From positions 372,001 to 436,000 of the forward strand of contig NZ_RJUO01000002.1 in NCBI RefSeq assembly GCF_003752365.1: a DNA stretch of 64,000 bases, written 5' to 3'. Below the pieces are notes generated by a model that saw only the letters and a list, made by a program, of their open reading frames with translations, had not been told where the DNA came from and did no database searches. The position numbers were made by a program, and so were the translations under genes. Of this stretch, positions 58,027 through 64,000 are shown in pieces. Position 1 is the stretch's first letter, and each line of letters starts with the position of its first letter. Source of the stretch: Frondihabitans sp. PhB188 (GTDB lineage Bacteria; Actinomycetota; Actinomycetes; Actinomycetales; Microbacteriaceae).

Positions 58027-58906
58027 CGCAGCGCTCGCGCCGACCCGGATCGAGTTCGACGCGATCGGCACGCGCTGGAGCATCACCACGCTCGGGGCCC
58101 TGCCTGCTGACGCGAGCCGAGCCGTCGACACCCGGATCGAGGCGTTCGACCTCGCCTGGTCGCGGTTCCGCCCCGACTCTCTGGTCAGCCGCATCGCGCG
58201 GAAGGCGGGGCGCTACGAGCTGCCCGGCGAGGCGGGGCCGCTGCTCGACCTCTACTCGGTGCTCGCCGCCGCGACCGATGGCGCCGTCAACCCGCTCGTG
58301 GGCCGGCGCCTCGAGCACCTCGGCTACGGCGCCGACTACGCGTTCCACGCGACGCCCGACCCCGCGGCCGTGCCGCGGTGGGGCGACGCCGCCACCTGGA
58401 ACGGCACGCACCTCGTCACGCTCGAGCCGGTGCTGATCGACGTGGGCGCGGCGGGCAAGGGCTACCTGGTCGACCTGGTGGCCCACGTCCTCGCCGACGC
58501 CGGCATCGACGACTTCACCATCGACGCCGGCGGCGACATCCGCCAGGCGGGCGAGGTCCCTGCCCGGGTCGCCCTCGAGCACCCGCTCGATCCGACGCTC
58601 GCCATCGGCGTCGTCGAGCTGCGCGACACGGCCCTGTGCGCGTCGGCGGTGAACCGCCGCGCCTGGGGCGACGACCTCCACCACGTGCTCGACGGGCGGT
58701 CGGGTGCGCCCACGCGGGAGGTCCTCGCGACCTGGGCCCTCGCCCCCGCCGCCCTCGAGGCCGACGGCCTGGCGAGCGCGCTGTTCTTCACCACGCACGC
58801 CGAGCTCGCCGAGCGGGGTGTCGGCATCGCGTTCGAGTCGCTCCGCCTTCTGCGCGACGGCTCCGTCGAGGCGACCGCCGCCTTCGACGAGGTGCTCTTC
58901 CGATGA
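58013..58906 (+). CDS. apbE: FAD:protein FMN transferase (ApbE)
   Basis: The 297-residue enzyme transfers FMN from FAD to a protein Thr/Ser. Motifs: FDLAWSRFRPDSLVSRI, DVGAAGKGYLVD (metal and flavin site), TIDAGGDIR and HHVLDGRSGAPT (variant of H-I-I-D-P-x-T-G). No signal peptide is visible, unlike many ApbE proteins, so flavinylation may occur before export or the signal is atypical. It is sandwiched between its probable target lipoprotein and the membrane reductase, with overlaps at both ends. Confidence 0.92.
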   Translation: MPRPDAALAPTRIEFDAIGTRWSITTLGALPADASRAVDTRIEAFDLAWSRFRPDSLVSRIARKAGRYELPGEAGPLLDLYSVLAAATDGAVNPLVGRRLEHLGYGADYAFHATPDPAAVPRWGDAATWNGTHLVTLEPVLIDVGAAGKGYLVDLVAHVLADAGIDDFTIDAGGDIRQAGEVPARVALEHPLDPTLAIGVVELRDTALCASAVNRRAWGDDLHHVLDGRSGAPTREVLATWALAPAALEADGLASALFFTTHAELAERGVGIAFESLRLLRDGSVEATAAFDEVLFR

Positions 58907-60462
58907 GCGCTCCGGCTGCCGCCCTCGGCCGCACCACCCGACCGCGCTCGGTCTCGGCCTGGTTCGACGGGGTCACCGGCCGCGTCACCATGTACCGGCT
59001 CGTGCTCCTGGCGCTTCTGGCCCTGCTCGTCTGGTCGCTGATCGCCGCGGCGCTGGGGCTCATCGCCTACAGCCCCCTGGCCATCGTCGTCGGCGCCCTA
59101 GTGGCCTGCGTCGCCACCGTCGTCAGCACGCGGCTGCTCGCCCTGGCGTTCCGCGCGAAGGCCCACACGGAGTCGTCGTTCGTGACGGCGCTGATCCTCG
59201 TCTTCCTCTTCCAGCCGAGCCTCACGGGCACCGGCATCGCCGCCCTCGCGATCGCGGGTGCCGTCGCCTCGGCCTCGAAGTACCTCCTCGCGATCCGCGG
59301 ACGCCACGTCGCGAACCCCGCTGCCATCGCGGCCGTCGTCATGAGCGTCGCGATCCCCGCGGCTTTCCCGGGCTGGTGGATCGGGTCTCCGGCGATGCTC
59401 CCGGTCGTGCTCGTCGCCTCCCTCGCGATCCTGCGGCGCACGCGGAAGCTCACGATGGGCCTCGTCTTCGCGGTCGTGGCGATCGCCGGCGTGACCCTCG
59501 CGTCGATGTCGTTCGGCACCGCATTGCCCGCCGCGCTCTCGAACGCCGTGCTCTCGTCGCCGGTCGTCTTCTTCGCGGGGTTCATGCTGAGCGAGCCGCT
59601 CACCCTCCCGCCGCGGCGCTGGCAGCAGCTGGCCCTGGCCGTGATCGTCGGCGTGCTGTTCGCCCTGCCGTTCCACGTCGGACCCCTCTACGGCACCTAC
59701 GAGCTGGCGCTCGTCATCGGCAACGTGCTCGCGTTCGCGGTCGGGCAGCGCCGACGCGTCGCCCTCGAGTTCGTCGAGCGCCGGAGGCTGACGCCGACCG
59801 CGTGGGAGGTGGCGTTCCGCCCGCGGCGGCCGGTCGCGTTCAGGGCGGGGCAGTTCCTGGAGCTGAGCATTCCGCACGCGGGGGCCGACGTGCGCGGGCA
59901 ACGGCGCGTCTTCAGCATCGTGTCGGCGCCGTCCGAGCCCGACGTGATCCGCATCGGCATCAAGGCCGCCGACCCGTCGTCGACGTTCAAGAGCCGGCTG
60001 CTGGCGCTGGGTGACGGCGAGACCGTGAGCGCGACCGTGGTCGGGGGCGACTTCACGCTGCCCGCCGACGCCTCGGTGCCGCTGCTGCTGGTGGCCGGCG
60101 GCATCGGCGTCACCCCGTTCGTCAGCCAGCTGGCCGAGGCCGCCGCCCGCGACGAGCTCCGCGACGTCGTGGTCGTGCTCTCGGCATCCACCCCCGACGA
60201 GCTCGCGTACCTGGGCGAGCTGCGGCTCGGCGCGGGTCGTGGCATCGTCCTGACGCAGGAACTCCCGGCCCACCTCCCCCCGGGCTGGACGTACGCCGGC
60301 CGCGGGCCTCTCACCGTCGAGCACCTCCGCGACCTCGTGCCCGACGCGCACCGACGGCGAGCCTACGTCTCGGGCTCCCCTCGTCTGGTCGCCGGGGTGA
60401 AGGCCGTCATGAAGCGGGCCGGCGTGCACCGCACCACCACCGACGCCTTCACGGGGTACTGA
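58903..60462 (+). CDS. Membrane NqrB/RnfD-like and ferredoxin-reductase fusion
   Basis: The 519-residue protein has about ten membrane helices in its first 290 residues (SSFVTALILVFLFQP, GRHVANPAAIAAVV, FAGFMLSEPLTLPP), a pattern like NqrB/RnfD, which binds flavin through a conserved Thr in the S/D-G-A-T region of those subunits. A cytoplasmic FNR domain follows, with FAD-site RVFSIVSAPSE and NAD-site LLVAGGIGVTPFVSQL. It should carry electrons from NAD(P)H across the membrane to the flavinylated lipoprotein. ATG 58903 overlaps the apbE stop. Confidence 0.85.
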   Translation: MSAPAAALGRTTRPRSVSAWFDGVTGRVTMYRLVLLALLALLVWSLIAAALGLIAYSPLAIVVGALVACVATVVSTRLLALAFRAKAHTESSFVTALILVFLFQPSLTGTGIAALAIAGAVASASKYLLAIRGRHVANPAAIAAVVMSVAIPAAFPGWWIGSPAMLPVVLVASLAILRRTRKLTMGLVFAVVAIAGVTLASMSFGTALPAALSNAVLSSPVVFFAGFMLSEPLTLPPRRWQQLALAVIVGVLFALPFHVGPLYGTYELALVIGNVLAFAVGQRRRVALEFVERRRLTPTAWEVAFRPRRPVAFRAGQFLELSIPHAGADVRGQRRVFSIVSAPSEPDVIRIGIKAADPSSTFKSRLLALGDGETVSATVVGGDFTLPADASVPLLLVAGGIGVTPFVSQLAEAAARDELRDVVVVLSASTPDELAYLGELRLGAGRGIVLTQELPAHLPPGWTYAGRGPLTVEHLRDLVPDAHRRRAYVSGSPRLVAGVKAVMKRAGVHRTTTDAFTGY

Positions 60463-60541
60463 CCGGTGCACGCTGACCCGCGAACCCTGTCCCGTGACCC
60501 TCGGCGACATCTGATGGAGACTTGCCCCGAGGAGGGACGCC

Positions 60542-61048
60542 ATGCGCGGTGACCACAGCGAGCTGCTGTCGGCGATCCACGACACGCACGCGCCCGCGCT
60601 CCAGCGGTACGTGTCGCGGCTGACGAACGACCCCGCCCTCGCGGAGGACATCGTGCAGGAGTCGCTGCTGCGGCTCTGGAAGAACACCCGCCTGCTCGAG
60701 GGCGACGACCTCTCGGCGCGGCGCTGGCTGTTCACCGTGGCGCGCAACCTGGTCGTCGACGACGCCCGGAGCGCCCATCACCGCCACGAGTTCCCGACCG
60801 ACCTGCTGCCCGAGCGCGCGACCGCCGACGAGACCGACGCCAGCCTGAGCAAGTGGCTGCTGCAAGACGCCATGAAGTCGCTGACCCGCGAGCACCGCCA
60901 GGTGATCGTCGGCGCCTACCACCTCGGCATGTCCATCGCCGACCTCGCCGACCAGGCCGGGGTCCCGCCCGGCACCATCAAGTCGCGACTGCACTACGCG
61001 CTGCGGGCCCTGCGGCTCGCGCTTCAAGAGAGGGGGGTCACCCAGTGA
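60542..61048 (+). CDS. ECF RNA polymerase sigma factor (SigK/SigL-like)
   Basis: The 168-residue sigma factor has region 2 (LQRYVSRLTNDPALAEDIVQ, ESLLRLWKNTRLL, RRWLFTVARNLVVDDAR) and region 4 (SLTREHRQVIVGAYHLGMSI, GVPPGTIKSRLHYALRALR). GAGGAGGG lies 7 bp upstream of ATG 60542. It is coupled by GTGA to its anti-sigma factor and lies 79 bp after the flavinylation module on the same strand, which may be a target. Confidence 0.95.
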   Translation: MRGDHSELLSAIHDTHAPALQRYVSRLTNDPALAEDIVQESLLRLWKNTRLLEGDDLSARRWLFTVARNLVVDDARSAHHRHEFPTDLLPERATADETDASLSKWLLQDAMKSLTREHRQVIVGAYHLGMSIADLADQAGVPPGTIKSRLHYALRALRLALQERGVTQ

Positions 61049-61737
61049 CCCACGACACCCCGCCGCCGACCTCGGGAGACGAGCCCCGCGACTGGGACGC
61101 CGCCTACGTGCTCGGCTCGCTCACGCCCGAGGAGCGCCTCGAGTACGAGGCCTACCTGCGCGACCGTCCCGACGCGCGCGCCGAGATGGCCGAGATCGCC
61201 GGGCTGCCCGCGCTGCTCCGCTCGCTGAGCGCCCAGGAGGCCCTCGAGCTGCTCGACGACGAGGCGACGACGCCCGTGCCGTCGAGCACGGTGCAGTCGA
61301 TCGCCGGCCGGATCGCATCCCGCCGTCGGCGCCGCCGCGTCGGCCTGGTGCTCGTCGCCGCCGTCTCGGCCGTGCTCCTGATCGCCGGGGGCTTCACCGT
61401 CGGCGCCCTGCGTCCCGACCCGTCCGCCCCGCTCGCGGCCATGACCCCCGCCGCCGGAAGCCCCGTCGAGGCCGACATCGGCCTGACCGCCAAAGACTGG
61501 GGAACCCGCGTCGACTGGCACTGCTCGTACGGCACCGACTGGGCGACCGACAGCGGCTCGTACGACCTGGTCGTGATCGACGACGCCGGAACTCGCACGA
61601 CCGTCGCCACCTGGAAGGCCATCGGCGGCACGGCGTCCGACCTCTCCGCCGCCACCGACATCGCCGCCGGGTCGATCCGCGCCGTCTCCATCACCCCCGC
61701 CGGCTCCGACGTGGCGCTCGCGACGCGGCACTACTGA
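61045..61737 (+). CDS. RskA-like membrane anti-sigma factor
   Basis: The 230-residue protein has a cytoplasmic anti-sigma segment (AAYVLGSLTPEERLEYEAYL, about residues 18-37) without zinc-binding His/Cys, one membrane helix (about 94-116) and an extracytoplasmic RskA-type beta domain with a single Cys (DWHCSYGTDW). It should hold the upstream sigma factor until a membrane signal, probably regulated proteolysis, releases it. The start is GTG 61045, overlapping the sigma stop. Confidence 0.9.
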   Translation: MTHDTPPPTSGDEPRDWDAAYVLGSLTPEERLEYEAYLRDRPDARAEMAEIAGLPALLRSLSAQEALELLDDEATTPVPSSTVQSIAGRIASRRRRRRVGLVLVAAVSAVLLIAGGFTVGALRPDPSAPLAAMTPAAGSPVEADIGLTAKDWGTRVDWHCSYGTDWATDSGSYDLVVIDDAGTRTTVATWKAIGGTASDLSAATDIAAGSIRAVSITPAGSDVALATRHY

Positions 61738-61766
61738 CCGGGCCCGCCGCGCGCCGCTCGGACACC

Positions 61767-62810
61767 CTACGGGACGATGACCGCGCGGCCGCGGATGGAG
61801 CTGCTCGCCAGGTCGGCGTAGGCCTTCGGGCCGTCGTCGAGCGAGTACTGCTGGATCTCGACGTCGATCTTGCCGGCACGGGCCAGATCGAGCACCTCGA
61901 TCAGCTCGTTGCGGTAGCCCCAGTACGGAATCCGCACGGCGACGTCGTACTTGATCGTGCCGAAGCCGAACTCGACGGCGCCGCCGCCGATCCCGACGAT
62001 CGTGACGTCGGCCTCCGACGCGGCAACGGCGATGGCGAGCGGGATGGTGGGCTTGGCGCCGACGAAGTCGAACACCGCGTCGACTCCCTTGCCGTCGGTC
62101 AGCTCGAGGATCTTCGCCGCGGCGTCGCCGTCGCTGATCATCGTGATGTCGGCGCCGACGTGCTTCGCGAGCTCGAGCTTCTCGTCGTTGACGTCGAGCA
62201 CGATGACCGTCGCACCCGAGAGCGCCTTGAGGATCTGGATGCCCACGTGGCCGAGACCGCCCGAGCCGATGACGACGGCGTGGGTGCCGGCGCCGAGCTT
62301 CGGCAGGGAGCGCTTGATCGCGTGGTAGGGCGTGAGGCCGGCGTCAGTGAGCGAGACGTTCTTGACCGGGTCGAGGTCGCCCAGCGGCACCAGGTGGCGC
62401 GGGTCGTCGACGATCATGTACTCGGCCATCGAGCCGTCGGTGCCGAGACCGGGAGGCGTGATGCCGAGCTCTGCCGCGTTCGTGCAGTAGTTCTCGTGGC
62501 CCATCGAGCAGTTGCGGCAGTAGCCGCAGCCCCAGGGGCCGTAGACGGCGACGGCGTCGCCGACCTTCACCGTCGACACGCCCTCGCCGAGCTCGTGGAC
62601 GATTCCCGCGCCCTCGTGGCCGAGCGTCATCGGGAGCGGGTAGCCGGCGGCGGCGTACTCCTCCGCCGACAGCCCCATCACGTAGTCGTCGGAGTGGCAG
62701 ACGCCGCCGGCGGTCACCTGGAGCAGAACCTGCCCTGGGCCCGGCTTCGGGATCGGGATCTCGACGACCTCGGGGGCCGCGCCGACCGTGACGTAGCGGA
62801 GTGCCTTCAT
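61767..62810 (-). CDS. Zinc-dependent alcohol dehydrogenase
   Basis: The 347-residue medium-chain dehydrogenase has catalytic zinc ligands in GGVCHSDDYV and LGHEGAG, structural zinc Cys in CGYCRNCSMGHENYC, and the NAD-binding SGGLGHVGIQILKAL (about residues 178-192). It oxidises a primary or secondary alcohol with NAD(P). ATG 62810 has GAGAGGAAC upstream. The neighbouring acyl-CoA synthetase on the same strand may act in the same or an independent pathway. Confidence 0.95.
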   Translation of the reverse strand: MKALRYVTVGAAPEVVEIPIPKPGPGQVLLQVTAGGVCHSDDYVMGLSAEEYAAAGYPLPMTLGHEGAGIVHELGEGVSTVKVGDAVAVYGPWGCGYCRNCSMGHENYCTNAAELGITPPGLGTDGSMAEYMIVDDPRHLVPLGDLDPVKNVSLTDAGLTPYHAIKRSLPKLGAGTHAVVIGSGGLGHVGIQILKALSGATVIVLDVNDEKLELAKHVGADITMISDGDAAAKILELTDGKGVDAVFDFVGAKPTIPLAIAVAASEADVTIVGIGGGAVEFGFGTIKYDVAVRIPYWGYRNELIEVLDLARAGKIDVEIQQYSLDDGPKAYADLASSSIRGRAVIVP

Positions 62811-62932
62811 TGCTGTTCCTCTCGTGCGGCAGCGCTGTCCGGGGAACTCGTTTCGACGACAGGTGTCGCGCTAGTGTCCCTTCATTATGCGCCCGAAGAC
62901 TCAGAGCGCGTCGCAGAGACCGGTCCGACGGC

Positions 62933-64000
62933 TCAGCCGGCGGGGCCGAACCGACGCGCGTAGGCCCGGCGGCTCGTCTTGCCCGCGTCGTTGCGGACGG
63001 GGTCGTCCACCACGTGGATCCGCGCGGGGCGGCGAGCGCCATCGAGTCGACCGGCCGCCCAGGCGAGCACGTCGCCGGCCTCGACCGCGGCGCCCGCGAC
63101 GTCGACGACGGCCTCGATGCGCTGCCCGAGGTCGTCGTCCGGCACGCCGAAGGCCACGGCGCTCCGCACGGCGAGGTGAGCCTCGAGTACGCGCTCGATC
63201 TCGGCGGGGTGCACGTTGACCCCTCCTCGCAGGATCAGGTCGTCCGCACGGTCGACGACGTAGAGGTACCCGTCGTCGTCCACCCGCCCGAGGTCGCCGA
63301 TGGTGTCCCACCCGTCCGGGGTCCGCGACGAGGAGCCGCCGAGGTAGCGGTAGGTCGGCTCGCCCTCCCGGTGCAGCCAGATCCGGCCGACCTCGTTCGC
63401 CGGGAGCTCCGCGCCGTCGGCGGAGCGGATCGCGACCGTCGTGCCGCCGATCGCGCGGCCGACGCTGCCGGGGTGGGCCAGCCACTCGTCGCCGCGGATC
63501 ATGACGAGCCCGTTCGACTCGCTGCCCGCGTAGACCTCGACGACGCGCTCCGGACCGACCCAGTCCAGGAAGCGGCGCTTGAGGTCGGGCGGGCACGGCG
63601 CCCCCAGGTGCAGGACCGTGAGGAGGCTCGAGAGGTCCGCGGCCGCGCGCTCGGACTCCGGTAGGCGGAGGAGCCGGTGCATCATCGTCGGGACGAGCAG
63701 CGCCCACGTGACCCGGTGGGTCTCGATCGCGGCGAGCGCCCGCGTCTCGTCGAAGCGCGGAAGGATGACGAGGGCGTGGCCGGTCATCAGGCCGCGGAAC
63801 GCGTAGGTGAACGTGGCGGAGTGGGTCAGCGGCCCGGTGACGAGCTGAACCTGCTCGCGCGGCAGGTAGGGCGCCACGGCGAGGTCGGGATCCATGAGGG
63901 CCGGCCCGGCCGCCAGGACGACCTTGGGGCGCCCGGTCGAGCCCGACGACGTGGGCGCCTTCCAGCTCGCGGCCCAGGCGTCCGGCAGCGCGGCGTCCGA
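62933..64000 (-). CDS. AMP-binding acyl-CoA synthetase, 5' end beyond the window
   Basis: The frame is open to the window edge, so the N-terminus is missing and about 355 residues are seen. The phosphate-binding loop TSSGSTGRPK (encoded around 63925-63955) marks the ANL adenylate-forming superfamily. Later come YAGSESNGLVMI, GWDTIGDLGRVDDDGYLYVV and the adenylation-domain lysine region RNDAGKTSRR near the C-terminus. It activates a carboxylic acid to its CoA thioester through an acyl-adenylate; the acid is unknown. Confidence 0.9.
   Translation of the reverse strand, partial: SDAALPDAWAASWKAPTSSGSTGRPKVVLAAGPALMDPDLAVAPYLPREQVQLVTGPLTHSATFTYAFRGLMTGHALVILPRFDETRALAAIETHRVTWALLVPTMMHRLLRLPESERAAADLSSLLTVLHLGAPCPPDLKRRFLDWVGPERVVEVYAGSESNGLVMIRGDEWLAHPGSVGRAIGGTTVAIRSADGAELPANEVGRIWLHREGEPTYRYLGGSSSRTPDGWDTIGDLGRVDDDGYLYVVDRADDLILRGGVNVHPAEIERVLEAHLAVRSAVAFGVPDDDLGQRIEAVVDVAGAAVEAGDVLAWAAGRLDGARRPARIHVVDDPVRNDAGKTSRRAYARRFGPAG

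Overview
The window is about 64 kb of very GC-rich DNA (roughly 70% by eye) with dense gene packing, many 4-bp ATGA/GTGA overlaps and frequent GTG starts. Several features point to an actinobacterium, most likely Microbacteriaceae: an LAxTG-type sortase signal, an Rv2578c-type radical SAM protein, a DtxR/IdeR-like iron box and many apparently leaderless genes. No rRNA, tRNA, CRISPR array, transposase, phage gene or replication origin was seen, so this looks like ordinary chromosome with accessory carbohydrate and surface functions.

Layout. 1-9.3 kb: end of an aldehyde dehydrogenase, a lipoprotein, PEP carboxylase, a PRC-barrel protein, an orphan HepT-like gene, a radical SAM protein, type II NADH dehydrogenase and a Na+/H+ antiporter split over two frames. 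Two blocks of tandem noncoding repeats (95 bp x4, 87 bp x2.2) lie here. 9.3-13.7 kb: GH42 beta-galactosidase divergent from a LacI regulator. 13.8-17.2 kb: iron-regulated siderophore-binding lipoprotein, Lrp/AsnC regulator divergent from a YitT-like protein, and a metallophosphoesterase. 17.2-22.4 kb: sugar/polyol catabolism pair (Gfo/Idh/MocA plus xylose-isomerase-like) divergent from a GPH-type MFS transporter, a nucleoside hydrolase and an ArsR-SRPBCC pair. 22.5-27.6 kb: an FtsX-type permease with two ATPases, then a GlsB-like protein. 27.6-31.9 kb: ddl and alr divergent from a NarL-type two-component system.

32-39 kb: a LacI regulator and an alpha-L-rhamnosidase locus (GH78, two permeases, binding lipoprotein). 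39-47.7 kb: a 1913-residue surface protein with about 15 tandem Ig-like repeats, divergent from a LacI regulator coupled to a drug-type MFS exporter. 47.7-54.5 kb: MmyB-type regulator, pseudo-receiver/GAF protein behind a structured repeat-bearing leader, deaminase, SipW-type secreted protein, NRDE protein divergent from coaBC, and a TetR regulator. 54.5-64 kb: GMC oxidoreductase, RibD-like reductase, a three-gene flavinylated electron-transfer module followed by an ECF sigma/anti-sigma pair, a zinc alcohol dehydrogenase and a truncated acyl-CoA synthetase.

The sugar genes (GH42, GH78, three LacI regulators, CUT1 transporter, GPH transporter) suggest a plant- or litter-associated life. The most unusual signals are not protein families: a dispersed oligonucleotide (GGGCGCAGGAAC and shorter forms) that recurs on both strands and in several reading frames; a TANNNT-N6-start arrangement at many transcription-unit starts, including one divergent pair sharing a -10 region; several tandem intergenic repeat blocks; and an 83-bp cruciform-like palindrome.
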